Assembly: GCA_016903695.1 (NCBI GenBank) | Contig: JADQBB010000002.1 | Location: 87,993-151,992, forward strand | Direction: 5' to 3' | Length of the DNA stretch: 64,000 nucleotides | DNA from: Chlorogloea purpurea SAG 13.99 | Lineage (GTDB): Bacteria; Cyanobacteriota; Cyanobacteriia; Cyanobacteriales; Microcystaceae | Shown: one piece after another, positions 53,428 to 63,426 of the stretch | Position numbering within the stretch: position 1 is the first letter of the stretch | How the letters are laid out: the number at the start of each line of letters is the position of its first letter | The notes under the pieces: generated by a model | Databases searched by the model: none | Seen by the model: only the letters and a program-made list of their open reading frames with translations | What the model was told of the DNA's origin: nothing | Position numbers and translations under genes: made by a program

Positions 53428-53979
53428 TTATAGTGATTCAAATATATCGGCATCTTTGAGTAGTTTAGCCGATCGATCTTTCGCTGATAAAATCGGTTCG
53501 CCCGTAATTCCCCAATCTATCCCTATATCCGGGTCATTCCAGAGAATCGCTCGATCGTATTCCGGTGCGTAATAGTTAGTGGTTTTATAAAGAAAATCTG
53601 CATACTCCGATAACACCACGAAGCCATGAGCGAAACCTTCGGGAACCCAGAATAAACGTTTATTCTCGGCGCTGAGGATACAACCGGCCCACTGACCGAA
53701 AGTAGGGGAAGATTTGCGAATATCCACGGCCACATCGAACACCGTACCCACTACCACCCGCACTAACTTACCCTGGGGTTTTTGAATTTGATAATGTAAG
53801 CCTCTTAAAACGTTACGGGCGGAGCGAGAGTGATTATCTTGGACGAAATCCCGGATAACTCCGGTTTTCTCCTCGAAAGCACTTTTGTTGAAACTTTCTA
53901 AAAAAAAACCTCGATCGTCCCCGAATACCTGTGGCTCGATGACCATCACATCGGGTATCTCTGTAGGCGTGACTTTCAT
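53428..53979 (-). CDS. rfbC: RfbC, dTDP-4-dehydrorhamnose 3,5-epimerase
   Basis: Cupin-fold epimerase acting between RfbB and RfbD. Catalytic His in LRGLHYQIQKPQGKLVRV, conserved GDDRGFFLESFN, WVPEGFAHGFVVLSE and the Tyr in YYAPEYDRAILWNDPDIGIDW are present. 183 residues. First gene of the operon, so the promoter lies just right of 53979, next to the palindrome-rich intergenic region. Confidence 0.95.
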   Translation of the reverse strand: MKVTPTEIPDVMVIEPQVFGDDRGFFLESFNKSAFEEKTGVIRDFVQDNHSRSARNVLRGLHYQIQKPQGKLVRVVVGTVFDVAVDIRKSSPTFGQWAGCILSAENKRLFWVPEGFAHGFVVLSEYADFLYKTTNYYAPEYDRAILWNDPDIGIDWGITGEPILSAKDRSAKLLKDADIFESL

Positions 53980-54482
53980 GGCAAACTGTCAAAAACTTTG
54001 CGCTTGTAGTCTACCATAACTGAGAACCTAGGGTCGAGGAGTGAGTGAGGAGAAAACAGCCCGGGGGAGCATCCTGATTATGCAATTCTTATCGTTTACC
54101 CGACAGTGATTTTAATCACTGTCTAACAGCAGAAGTCGTTTTCAACTAAGATCTTGCACCAGTCAATAAACCCGACCGTGATTGAAATCACGGTCTCATA
54201 GCGAAAGTCGGTTGAAAACCGACTAAATTTTAGACCGTAAGGAATAAAGCCCGCAAGAGCCGAGCGCACAGCGTGCCTTCGGCATCGTAATAACTACGGT
54301 GTAGTAGCAGGATTCGGTTTCAACCGAATTGAGCTATGAGGCGGGGAATTTGATTCCCCGCCGGGTCGGATATTTCGGTTTTAGCGCCTTATTGACACTG
54401 GTGCAAGATTTCAGTTGAAAACGACTTGATTCGTTGAGGCAGGGAATTAATTCCCTGCCGGTTATCGCACAAATGGGATGCT
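53980..54482. repeat. Intergenic cluster of dispersed palindromes (MITE-like)
   Basis: About 500 bp without genes, containing at least six near-perfect palindromes: GACAGTGATT (54102-54123), GACCGTGATT (54174-54195), AGTCGGTT (54206-54224), ATTCGGTT (54312-54329), GGCGGGGAAT (54340-54362) and the 22-bp perfect GGCAGGGAATT (54438-54459). A block reading GTCGTTTTCAACT...ATCTTGCACCAG at about 54135-54162 recurs inverted at about 54398-54426, enclosing the middle palindromes. The same parts recur at 63829-64000, so this is a dispersed non-autonomous repeat family. Confidence 0.85.
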
Positions 54483-55511
<1,029 letters not shown>

Positions 55512-55526
55512 TTATTACGAAGTCTT

Positions 55527-55796
55527 TTAGATAATTATTAATTCTTCATCTTCCCTATTGATAGTTTGCATCTGGCTGTGAGTTTTCCACCCGGCTTCCC
55601 ATAACTCGTAGTCTTTTAGTTGTGCTGCATTGACCCAGAATCTCACCGAGTTATCACAGGAAGCCATTAATTCAGCGAATACCCATTTTCCCTCGTTCCT
55701 GCGGTTGATCACTTGAAAGTGCCGCCAGCCCCATGTTGTTTGTCTCGCCGTCCATTTAGAACCTAATAGATGGGGGTATTTTATTTTTTTAGCCAT
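55527..55796 (-). CDS. Tryptophan-rich conserved protein (TIGR02450 family)
   Basis: An 89-residue protein matching the cyanobacterial and marine-bacterial Trp-rich family TIGR02450: PHLLGSKWTARQTTWGWRHFQV, GKWVFAELMASCDNSVRFWVNAAQLKD. Function unknown. It lies 3 bp downstream of the cysteine-cluster gene on the same strand, so the two are probably cotranscribed. Confidence 0.82.
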   Translation of the reverse strand: MAKKIKYPHLLGSKWTARQTTWGWRHFQVINRRNEGKWVFAELMASCDNSVRFWVNAAQLKDYELWEAGWKTHSQMQTINREDEELIII

Positions 55797-55799
55797 TCC

Positions 55800-56147
55800 T
55801 TAACCTACTTCCTGACGGTAACGTTGTATTTCTTCACTTTTCCTGCCATAAACACCCGATATTTGTTGATGACAGCAGTCTATAGCGAAATCGTTGAATC
55901 CCTCGGTCTCGATGCCGTACATCTCCAGGAATGTGTCCGGTTGTACCCGGCAGAAACGGGGACGGGTTTCATAAATCGTACATTCGCGGGCCTCCCCGTC
56001 ATAATGGCGACACCAACCATCATCACCGATCATGGTTAGATACTGCTGTAATTCCGCCGGTGTGAGATAATCTTCTAAATCCGGTCGATCGCTTGGATCG
56101 AGATGACAGCAGGCCCCACATCCTTTTATACATCGCCATTGTGCCAC
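55800..56147 (-). CDS. YkgJ-family cysteine-cluster protein
   Basis: A 115-residue protein with two cysteine clusters, CIKGCGACCHLD near the N-terminus and CTIYETRPRFCRVQP in the middle, the YkgJ/UPF0153 signature. It probably binds zinc or an iron-sulfur centre; the biochemical role is not established. It forms a likely two-gene operon with the Trp-rich gene. Confidence 0.88.
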   Translation of the reverse strand: MAQWRCIKGCGACCHLDPSDRPDLEDYLTPAELQQYLTMIGDDGWCRHYDGEARECTIYETRPRFCRVQPDTFLEMYGIETEGFNDFAIDCCHQQISGVYGRKSEEIQRYRQEVG

Positions 56148-56287
56148 GATCGCCTTTCTCCTTTACTGTAACAAAACTTCATGAATTTTTGTGTCTTAAC
56201 TTAAAAATAAGACAGACATCCCATGTATTATAGACATTGGTTTTTGACGTTGAGCCATTCCGTAACTAAATAGCATCAGGAGAAATC

Positions 56288-56416
56288 ATGGACTTTCTTG
56301 CACCACTAACATCATTAAATCTAGAGCCGATTTTCCAACTCACGTTTGTTGCCTTAATCATGTTAGCAGGCCCCTTTATCATCTTTCTACTCGCTTTTCG
56401 GGGCGGAGATTTATAA
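56288..56416 (+). CDS. psb30: Psb30 (Ycf12), photosystem II small subunit
   Basis: A 42-residue single-span thylakoid protein. [20 protein letters not shown] is followed by [20 protein letters not shown] and a final DL. The IFQLT...[16 protein letters not shown] pattern is that of Psb30/Ycf12, which sits at the periphery of photosystem II near PsbJ/PsbK. A strong AGGAGA Shine-Dalgarno ends 4 bp before the ATG, and an intrinsic terminator follows, making a compact monocistronic unit. The gene is easily missed because of its size. Confidence 0.85.
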   Translation: MDFLAPLTSLNLEPIFQLTFVALIMLAGPFIIFLLAFRGGDL

Positions 56417-56440
56417 GAACCTTTCCAAGAGGATTTCATC

Positions 56441-56470
56441 AAAAAGCCTCCTCTGCCCTGGAGGTTTTTT
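56441..56470 (+). terminator. Intrinsic terminator after psb30
   Basis: A run of five A, CCTCC, an 8-nt loop, GGAGG and six T. Stem plus U-tail lie 25 bp after the psb30 stop. Confidence 0.8.
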
Positions 56471-56490
56471 GACTCGAACTACCGAGTAAG

Positions 56491-56538
56491 AGTGAATCCG
56501 AATCCCTAAAATAATTGGCCATACCGCCTCACAGGTCA
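56491..56538 (+). pseudogene. Remnant of a thrS 5' end
   Basis: By hand alignment about 42 of 49 positions match codons 14-30 of thrS at 57456-57504, including the unbroken ATACCGCCTCACA. One base is deleted and a stop codon is in frame, so it is non-coding. Same strand as thrS, with tsaC between them. Confidence 0.75.
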
Positions 56539-56613
56539 CGATCGAGAGTAGGAAACCTGGAATCGGGAAATTATTTTGAGATTTCCGAGTCCAAGTCTCC
56601 ATAAATGATTTTA

Positions 56614-57258
56614 TTACTTCATTAGATGGGAGGGTAAAATTATTTCCGGTAATATGAGTCTGAGATCGTCTACGGAAACGGGGCCGAAATTCATGATGGT
56701 CGGATTTTCCAGAGTGAAATCGATCAACGTGCCTCGCCGTCCGTAATAACTGCGCCCGCCATCGACGATCAGGGGAATAGTATGACCGAAATAACGAAAC
56801 GCCGCCTCAAAATTAGTGACCGGCTCACCTCCGGCTTTAGCCGTGGCGCAAACGAGAGGGAAAGGAACCGCCCCGACTAAATCGTAAATAAAGCGATCGG
56901 GACAAGATAGGAAAATATTAGCGAAACCTTGAGTGATCTCTGGACTTAAAACGGGAGCGGCTTTAACGATCATGGTTACGGGGTAAGGAAAGTGAGAGAT
57001 CATTCGTTTGGCCGCCTCATTGAGAATAGCTACTTCCTCGGCTTTTTCGCTCCGCGTTAATATCCCTAAAGGTTGGTCTTGACCGAAATTTTTTAAAGCC
57101 CTTAATTTGGCAAGTGCGCGAGGTTTCTGCCCGTGTACCACCAAACCATAAACCGTATCCATCGGTAGTAAGACTACCTCTTCCCTTTCCAAGTAATCGA
57201 GCAAAGTTGGTACGATACGATCATCGGACTTTAATACTTGAGACTGTGTGGTATTCAT
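56614..57258 (-). CDS. tsaC: TsaC/Sua5-type threonylcarbamoyl-AMP synthase
   Basis: Makes threonylcarbamoyl-AMP from threonine, bicarbonate and ATP for t6A37 in ANN-decoding tRNAs. YrdC-domain motifs: VVLLPMDTVYGLVVHGQ, KLRALKNFGQDQPLGIL and PLVCATAKAGGEPVTNFE. 214 residues without the Sua5 linker domain. It is divergent from thrS and flanked on its other side by the thrS remnant. Alternative: a YciO-type paralogue. Confidence 0.85.
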   Translation of the reverse strand: MNTTQSQVLKSDDRIVPTLLDYLEREEVVLLPMDTVYGLVVHGQKPRALAKLRALKNFGQDQPLGILTRSEKAEEVAILNEAAKRMISHFPYPVTMIVKAAPVLSPEITQGFANIFLSCPDRFIYDLVGAVPFPLVCATAKAGGEPVTNFEAAFRYFGHTIPLIVDGGRSYYGRRGTLIDFTLENPTIMNFGPVSVDDLRLILPEIILPSHLMK

Positions 57259-57416
57259 AACTACTTTTTAATGACTGAATGTATAAATTAATACTAAAAA
57301 TGAAAACGATCATCCCTCTATATTGAGAGTTAAATTTACTGTGGAGAGGGAGCGGGGCGAAGAAAGTCAACGGGTCGATTAAGATAGTAGATAAGCGATC
57401 GTAGAAAAACAACGCA

Positions 57417-59219
57417 ATGAATAATCCAGCAGAGCCTATCAAACTCCCCCGTACCAGCGAATCGGAATCCCTGAAAAAAATTCGCCATACCGCCTCACAC
57501 GTCATGGCGATGGCGGTACAAAAATTGTATCCCAAAGCCCAGGTAACGATCGGCCCTAGCACGGAAACAGGCTTCTACTATGATTTCGACGTGCCCGAAC
57601 CCTTCACGGAAAAAGACCTGAAAGCGATCAAGAAAGAGATGATCAAGATCATCAACAGGAAACTACCTGTCATCAGGGAAGAAGTGAGTAGGGAAGAAGC
57701 GAGAGAACGTATCCAGAAGGTGAACGAACCCTACAAATTAGAAATTTTAGAAGGCCTCAAAGAACCGATCACCCTGTATCATCTAGGGGAACAATGGTGG
57801 GATTTATGCGCCGGGCCTCACGTAGAAAATACGAGTGAGATCAACGCCGCCGCCATAGATTTAGAATCGGTGGCCGGGGCCTATTGGCGGGGAGACGAAA
57901 CCAAAGCGCAATTACAGAGGATTTACGGCACCGCGTGGGAAACCCAGGAACAGTTGAGCGAATACAAACGGAGAAAAGAAGAAGCCCTCAGACGCGATCA
58001 TCGTAAACTGGGCAAAGAATTAGGTTTATTCGTCTTCTCCGACTCCGTGGGGCCGGGATTACCCATGTGGACACCGAAAGGTACGATCATCCGCAGCACT
58101 CTTGAAGACTTCCTCAAGCGGGAACAGGTAAAACGCGGTTACTTATCGGTAGTAACTCCCCATATCGCCAGGGTGGATCTCTTTAAAACTTCGGGACACT
58201 GGCAGAAATACAAAGAAGATATGTTCCCGATGATGGCGGAAAATTCAGAACTAGCCCAGAAAGAAATGGGCTTCGTGCTAAAACCGATGAATTGCCCCTT
58301 CCACATCCAGATTTATAAAAGCGATTTACGCTCTTATCGAGAACTACCGATGCGACTGGCAGAATTCGGCACGGTGTACCGTTACGAACAATCGGGCGAG
58401 TTAGGAGGCTTAACCAGAGTCAGGGGCTTTACCGTCGATGATTCCCATCTTTTCGTCACCCCGGAACAATTAGACAGTGAATTTTTAAGCGTGGTGGATT
58501 TAATCCTGAGCGTGTTCAAGAGTTTACAATTGAAGAACTTTAAAGCGCGTCTGAGTTTCCGCGACCCCGAATCTGATAAATACATAGGTTCCGATGAAGC
58601 TTGGGAAAAAGCCCAGAACGCTATCAGGAAAGCAGTACAAACTTTGGGGATGGATTACTTTGAAGCGCCGGGGGAAGCGGCTTTCTACGGGCCGAAACTA
58701 GATTTCATCTTCCAGGATGCCTTGGAGAGAGAGTGGCAATTAGGAACCGTACAGGTGGATTATAATCTACCGGAGCGTTTCGATCTAGAATATGTAGCCG
58801 AAGACGGTTCGAGAAAACGTCCGGTGATGATCCACCGCGCTCCTTTCGGTTCTTTAGAACGTTTGATCGGTATATTGATCGAAGAATACGCCGGTGATTT
58901 CCCCCTCTGGTTGGCTCCGCAACAGGTGCGGATTCTGCCGGTAAGCGATGCCCAGTTAGATTACGCGAAAACCGTGGCGCTACAAATGTTAGCCGCGGGT
59001 ATCCGGGCCGAGGCCGATACTTCCGGTGAGAGATTAGGGAAAATGATCCGCAACGCCGAAACGCAAAAAATACCGGTGATGGCCGTCGTCGGCGCAGTGG
59101 AAATGGAATCGGGCGGCCTCAGTATCCGAACTCGCGCCTCCGGAGAGTTGGGTACGCTAAAGGTAGATGATGCGATCAACAAACTGAAAACGGCGATCGA
59201 AGATCATGCTAACTTTTAA
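57417..59219 (+). CDS. thrS: ThrS, threonyl-tRNA synthetase
   Basis: Class II aminoacyl-tRNA synthetase charging tRNA-Thr. It lacks the N-terminal TGS domain of E. coli ThrRS and starts with the editing domain (IRHTASHVMAMAVQKLYPKA, with the editing His in RHTASHV and Cys in WDLCAGPHV). The catalytic core has motif 2 FGTVYRYEQSGELGGLTRVRGF and motif 3 HRAPFGSLERLIGILIE, with zinc ligands in KPMNCPFH and HLFV-type sites. The anticodon-binding domain is C-terminal. 600 residues, normal for cyanobacteria. Start ATG 57417. Confidence 0.96.
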   Translation: MNNPAEPIKLPRTSESESLKKIRHTASHVMAMAVQKLYPKAQVTIGPSTETGFYYDFDVPEPFTEKDLKAIKKEMIKIINRKLPVIREEVSREEARERIQKVNEPYKLEILEGLKEPITLYHLGEQWWDLCAGPHVENTSEINAAAIDLESVAGAYWRGDETKAQLQRIYGTAWETQEQLSEYKRRKEEALRRDHRKLGKELGLFVFSDSVGPGLPMWTPKGTIIRSTLEDFLKREQVKRGYLSVVTPHIARVDLFKTSGHWQKYKEDMFPMMAENSELAQKEMGFVLKPMNCPFHIQIYKSDLRSYRELPMRLAEFGTVYRYEQSGELGGLTRVRGFTVDDSHLFVTPEQLDSEFLSVVDLILSVFKSLQLKNFKARLSFRDPESDKYIGSDEAWEKAQNAIRKAVQTLGMDYFEAPGEAAFYGPKLDFIFQDALEREWQLGTVQVDYNLPERFDLEYVAEDGSRKRPVMIHRAPFGSLERLIGILIEEYAGDFPLWLAPQQVRILPVSDAQLDYAKTVALQMLAAGIRAEADTSGERLGKMIRNAETQKIPVMAVVGAVEMESGGLSIRTRASGELGTLKVDDAINKLKTAIEDHANF

Positions 59220-59295
59220 ATACTCCTGCAGTGTTTAACTAAATCCGGGGAATCCTGAGTAATAGGAACACCTCCATTTAGCTACCCCTCTCCCC

Positions 59296-60759
59296 ATGCA
59301 GAATAGCCGCTTTCCCTACGAAGATTCGATGAAGCATCTGCCTCAATGGTTATCTGATATTCGCGCCCCCCAAGGTTTCCGGGGAGTGGGCTATTCCGGT
59401 CGTCAGTGGTTTCGTTTGGCAATTCTCCTCTGTAGCGATATTTCCGCCCTCGTTTGCGGCTGGCTCGCGGCTTGTTATTTAAATCAATTTTATTCACCGA
59501 TTCCAGCGCAGTTGGTTTGGTGGCAATGGTTCGGTTTACCCAGTTTATTCTGGGTTTTTGTGGCGATTACTATCGTGGTTTTCGCTTATAACGGTTTATA
59601 TAGTCTCTCCAAACAAAGTCAGAATTATCTCAAATCGGCGGAGATCATCAGTTTTGTCCATTTAGGGTTTTTGGTCTTGGGGTATTTTTATGACCCGAAA
59701 CTAGACCCGCCCCGATCGCTATTTTTCACCAGTTGGTTTGCTACTGTTATCTTAGTGGTGATCTTCCGGTTATTCGCCAGTTTGATCATCGGGCAGATAC
59801 GGTCTTCCAAAAGAAAAATTAAAGTTTTTCTGATCGCTTCCGGTTCTAAAGTATCCAAGTTGGCTCAAGTTTTAGAACAGCGTCATCATTATCAGGTAGT
59901 AGGGGCGGCCCTGTCCGCTACCGCCAATAGTGCCCCCACTTTCCAAGCGATTCTAGATTCAGGGGCGACGGAAGTATTAGCCGAAGATATTCCCAATACT
60001 AATTTAGCATCGGGCCTGTATTGGCATCTGAGGAGATCGGGTATCCCGCTGCGATTACTGCCATCTAGCCGCGAAATTCTTTACCGCCGAGGCATCCCGG
60101 AAGTAGTGGCGGGTTTGCCCACCATCCGCCTCCAACCTCCCCTATTCATCGGTTGGGATTATCAGATCAAGCGTTTAATAGATTTTTGCGGGGCTTTTTT
60201 TGGCTTGATCCTTCTTGCGCCCTTATTCGCAATCGTGGCTATAATTATTAAAATTTCTTCTCCTGGCCCCATATTTTTCCGTCAGGAAAGGATCGGTTTA
60301 CAGGGTAAAGTTTTCCAGATGTGGAAGTTTCGCACCATGGTGGTTAACGCCCCGCAATTGCAAGCCGCATTAGAATCCCAAAATGATAATAAAGACGGGG
60401 TTTTATTCAAGCTGAAACACGACCCCCGAATTATTAACTGCGGTCACTTTCTCCGAAAAACCAGTATAGATGAGTTGCCCCAATTGTTTAACGTTTTGCT
60501 GGGAGAAATGAGCTTGGTGGGCCCCCGCCCCCTGCCTTTGAGAGATGTGGATAAGTTCGATCCTTGGCATCATATGCGTCATACCGTTCTGCCAGGTATT
60601 ACCGGACTCTGGCAGGTGTCGGGACGCTCGGATATAGCGGATTTTGATGACGCTGCCCGTTTGGATTTATACTATATCGATAATTGGTCTTTAAATATGG
60701 ATCTGGATATTCTCGTGGAAACGGCGCGGATTGTTCTTTTCGGGAAAGGTGCTTATTAA
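59296..60759 (+). CDS. Polyprenyl-phosphate sugar-phosphate transferase (WbaP/WcaJ type)
   Basis: A 487-residue membrane enzyme that starts exopolysaccharide or O-antigen units by moving a hexose-1-phosphate onto undecaprenyl phosphate. Four N-terminal hydrophobic helices (about 40-165), a CoA-binding-like soluble domain (about 180-270), then a re-entrant helix and catalytic domain: IDFCGAFFGLILLAPLFAI, ISSPGPIFFRQERIG, QMWKFRTMV, SIDELPQLFNVLLGEMSLVGPRPLP. It suits the rfb and wecB genes of this window as a surface-polysaccharide function. Sugar specificity cannot be read from sequence. Confidence 0.92.
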   Translation: MQNSRFPYEDSMKHLPQWLSDIRAPQGFRGVGYSGRQWFRLAILLCSDISALVCGWLAACYLNQFYSPIPAQLVWWQWFGLPSLFWVFVAITIVVFAYNGLYSLSKQSQNYLKSAEIISFVHLGFLVLGYFYDPKLDPPRSLFFTSWFATVILVVIFRLFASLIIGQIRSSKRKIKVFLIASGSKVSKLAQVLEQRHHYQVVGAALSATANSAPTFQAILDSGATEVLAEDIPNTNLASGLYWHLRRSGIPLRLLPSSREILYRRGIPEVVAGLPTIRLQPPLFIGWDYQIKRLIDFCGAFFGLILLAPLFAIVAIIIKISSPGPIFFRQERIGLQGKVFQMWKFRTMVVNAPQLQAALESQNDNKDGVLFKLKHDPRIINCGHFLRKTSIDELPQLFNVLLGEMSLVGPRPLPLRDVDKFDPWHHMRHTVLPGITGLWQVSGRSDIADFDDAARLDLYYIDNWSLNMDLDILVETARIVLFGKGAY

Positions 60760-61054
60760 TTAATTTTTATTTTTTTCTTACCTGCTTATATATTTTTCTT
60801 ATTTATTAAACAATTGTAGTGTAAATTACCGAAAAAATTTATTAAATCGTGAGTCTATTTACTGTATTAATTTATTTTGATTGATGCTCATGAAAAACCT
60901 TATAAAATATAGTCTTATGTATATAGACTATATAAAATAAAATCTATAAAGTCCCCATATTAATTACAGGTAAATATTAAATTTGCCTTGAACTAAAGAA
61001 TCTTCGTATTATAATGAATTTGTTGTTAAGATTACTAATAGGTGAGAGTTAAAT
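60760..61054. other. AT-rich intergenic region
   Basis: 295 bp, strongly AT-rich. It holds a hairpin with arms ATATAGTCT / AGACTATAT (60907-60933) and several TATAAA-like boxes. No gene is seen. A GGTGAG Shine-Dalgarno near 61043 serves the following small gene. Confidence 0.5.
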
Positions 61055-61345
61055 TTGAATACACCATTCAATTCCTATTCTGAAGGGCACTCCCCCGATG
61101 ATGGGACGGGGGGAATCAAACCGAAAAAGCTCGTGGGCAAATCCTTCTGTATCTGCCGTAATTACGCTTTTGCCGTAGTCGCGGTAGTTGTCGGCAGTGG
61201 GGCGATCGCTGATATTTACCACAACCCCGCCCGATTAGCCCAACAAGAGAAAATGGAGGGATACGTGCCATATGCCGTGGCGGCTCTAATATCCCGCAAG
61301 TGTCAGGTGTGCTTGATACCCAATGGAGAAGCTCTTAAAAAATAA
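61055..61345 (+). CDS. Small membrane-anchored hypothetical protein
   Basis: A 96-residue frame starting with TTG 61055 behind a GGTGAGAG Shine-Dalgarno. A polar N-terminus leads to one hydrophobic helix (about 38-55, YAFAVVAVVVGSGAIADIYH) and a C-terminus with a Cys pair (SRKCQVCLIPNGEA). No family recognised. The nonstandard start and small size leave real doubt, but the frame has host-like codon use and a HIP1 octamer. Confidence 0.45.
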   Translation: MNTPFNSYSEGHSPDDGTGGIKPKKLVGKSFCICRNYAFAVVAVVVGSGAIADIYHNPARLAQQEKMEGYVPYAVAALISRKCQVCLIPNGEALKK

Positions 61346-61346
61346 G

Positions 61347-62306
61347 TTAAGAAGCTTGTCTGTGTCCGAGATTAAGAAATATGCTTTCTAAGTCTTCCTC
61401 CACACTATGAAATCCGCTTACGGATACACCATCGATAACCAGCGATCGCAATAACTGACTACTATCGTTGACCGTACCGGAGAACTGTACTTTAAAACCG
61501 TTATTGTCGGGTAAGGGTTCCCATTCCTCTACAAATGAACACTGGCGCAATCGCGTTTCTAAATCTTTTAAACTTCCCAGAGTGGTGATGAGGAGATATT
61601 GACGGGATAAACGTTGATATAACTCTTTTAAAGAGGTGCTTTCTACTAAACAGCCCAATTCCATGATACCGACGGAAGTACAAAGCTGGGCTAAATCGCT
61701 GAGGACGTGGGAAGAAATGAGTATGGTCATGCCCGCGGATTGTAATACACCGACGATCTCACGGAAACTTTGACGGGCGATCGGATCTAATCCCGACACG
61801 GGTTCATCTAATAAGAGAACGATCGGTTCGTGAATGATAGTCCTGCCTAAGCTCAAACGTTGTTTCATACCGCGGGAGAGAGTAGCGATGAGACTATGCC
61901 GTTTCCCCGTTAATTGTACTAACTCCAACACCTCACCGACGCGTCTGCGCCTGCGGGAGGAGTGTAATCCGTAGAGACGGGCGAAGTAATCGAGATAATC
62001 AGCCACGGTTAAATCATCGTAGAGGGGAAAATCATCGGGAAGATAGCCGAGACGTTGCTTCAAGCGGAGATTGCTGTCATCGCGCAACAGTTTTTCGCCG
62101 TGAATATAAATTTCTCCGGTGGTTGGTTCTTCGGCAGCGGCTAACATTTTGATCAAGGTGGTTTTACCTGCGCCGTTGGGCCCGATCAAACCGTACACTT
62201 CACCCCGATTTATCTGCAATTCCACCGTATTGACAGCTAGATAACGATCGAACTGTTTACTGAGTCCGTAGGTGGCTATGGCTATTTCTTCACTGTTAGC
62301 TTTCAT
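61347..62306 (-). CDS. ABC transporter ATP-binding protein (ABC-2 type)
   Basis: A 319-residue ATPase. Walker A GLIGPNGAGKTTLIKMLA, Q-loop LGYLPDDFPLYDDLTV, signature TLSRGMKQRLSLGRT, Walker B IVLLLDEPVSGLDP and the H-loop LISSHVLSDLA are intact. The order and the C-terminal extension of about 100 residues are typical of exporters with ABC-2 permeases, such as GldA/CcmA-like ATPases. No permease is adjacent in the window. Substrate unknown. Confidence 0.9.
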   Translation of the reverse strand: MKANSEEIAIATYGLSKQFDRYLAVNTVELQINRGEVYGLIGPNGAGKTTLIKMLAAAEEPTTGEIYIHGEKLLRDDSNLRLKQRLGYLPDDFPLYDDLTVADYLDYFARLYGLHSSRRRRRVGEVLELVQLTGKRHSLIATLSRGMKQRLSLGRTIIHEPIVLLLDEPVSGLDPIARQSFREIVGVLQSAGMTILISSHVLSDLAQLCTSVGIMELGCLVESTSLKELYQRLSRQYLLITTLGSLKDLETRLRQCSFVEEWEPLPDNNGFKVQFSGTVNDSSQLLRSLVIDGVSVSGFHSVEEDLESIFLNLGHRQAS

Positions 62307-62371
62307 AGGGGCTATTTAATCCGTAGACTTCTTTTACTCTAAACTAGGAAAAGAGATACTAGAAAATTCAG

Positions 62372-63250
62372 ATGACAACTGCTCAAGAAAATAGGATTAA
62401 TGTGCGGGGCGTAGACCACTATTATGAATGGATAGGTGAACCTCAAGGCGCTTCCTCGAAACCCGTAATGGTATTCATCCACGGCTGGGGTGGTTCAGCC
62501 CGTTATTGGCAGAGTACAGCTTTGGTTTTAAGCGATCGATTTAACTGTTTATTATACGATCTCCGGGGTTTCGGGCGCTCCAAATTACCCCCATCGTCGG
62601 GTCAATTATCCTATGAATTAGAAGATTACGCCGAAGATCTGTGTCATTTCCTCGACGCTCTAAAATTAGAAAAAATCTACCTTCACGCCCATTCTATGGG
62701 GGCTTCCGTGGGGGCGATCTTTCTCTCCATGTATCCCCAGAGAGTAGAAAAAGCGATCCTCACCTGTAACGGTATTTTTGAATACGACGAGAGGGCTTTT
62801 AATGCTTTTCACAAATTCGGTAAATATGTAGTGCAATTTCGTTATCGCTGGTTTTTAAATGTGCCTTGGTCGGATAGATTATTCATGGCGCGGTTTTTAC
62901 ATCGTCCGATTCCCGCCTCAGAAAGACGCATATTTCTAGAAGATTTCCTCTTAGCTGACTATGAAGCTGCTTTAGGGACTATCTACACCTCCGTTAGTAA
63001 AAAAGCGGTGGAAATAATGCCAGGAAAATTCGCATCTATTACCGTTCCCACTCTTCTGATCTCCGGTGAGAAAGATATTATCATCCCCGCCAGGATGGGT
63101 AAGGTGGCGGCGGCATTAAATCCCCGGATAGAGTACGTAGAGATGACTAAAACCGCTCATTTCCCCATGCTGGAGGATGCAGGTACTTATTTAAAAATCG
63201 TGGGTGATTTTCTCGAACAAGATGATCTTGTTGGCTCTAGCCAAGCTTAA
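62372..63250 (+). CDS. Alpha/beta fold hydrolase
   Basis: A 292-residue alpha/beta hydrolase divergent from the ABC gene (66 bp). Oxyanion motif VFIHGWGGSARYW, nucleophile Ser in LHAHSMGASVGAIFL, acid in LISGEKDIIIPARMG and His in MTKTAHFPMLEDA form the triad. The broad fold resembles proline iminopeptidase, haloalkane dehalogenase or esterase families. It is not a close duplicate of the hydrolase at 3836. Substrate not evident. Confidence 0.87.
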   Translation: MTTAQENRINVRGVDHYYEWIGEPQGASSKPVMVFIHGWGGSARYWQSTALVLSDRFNCLLYDLRGFGRSKLPPSSGQLSYELEDYAEDLCHFLDALKLEKIYLHAHSMGASVGAIFLSMYPQRVEKAILTCNGIFEYDERAFNAFHKFGKYVVQFRYRWFLNVPWSDRLFMARFLHRPIPASERRIFLEDFLLADYEAALGTIYTSVSKKAVEIMPGKFASITVPTLLISGEKDIIIPARMGKVAAALNPRIEYVEMTKTAHFPMLEDAGTYLKIVGDFLEQDDLVGSSQA

Positions 63251-63426
63251 ATATTTTCAAGGAAAATAAATCTATCTTTAGTAACAGATCGAGTTTATAC
63301 ATATTGATAATTTTCAATATGTAATGCCGATTACTTCAGGGGATTAAATCTAAAATAATCTGAAAAATTAGCCGGTTAGCGCCAATATTTGGTAATATCT
63401 CAATAGTGCAAACAGGAGAGATCACA

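Noticed and set aside
54102..54459. Possible CRISPR array from multiple palindromic repeats
   Set aside because: Palindromes differ in sequence and spacing, there are no regular unique spacers of constant length, and no cas genes are present.
63299..63322. ACATATTG/CAATATGT hairpin after the second alpha/beta hydrolase
   Set aside because: Very AT-rich and not followed by a T-run; too weak to call a terminator.
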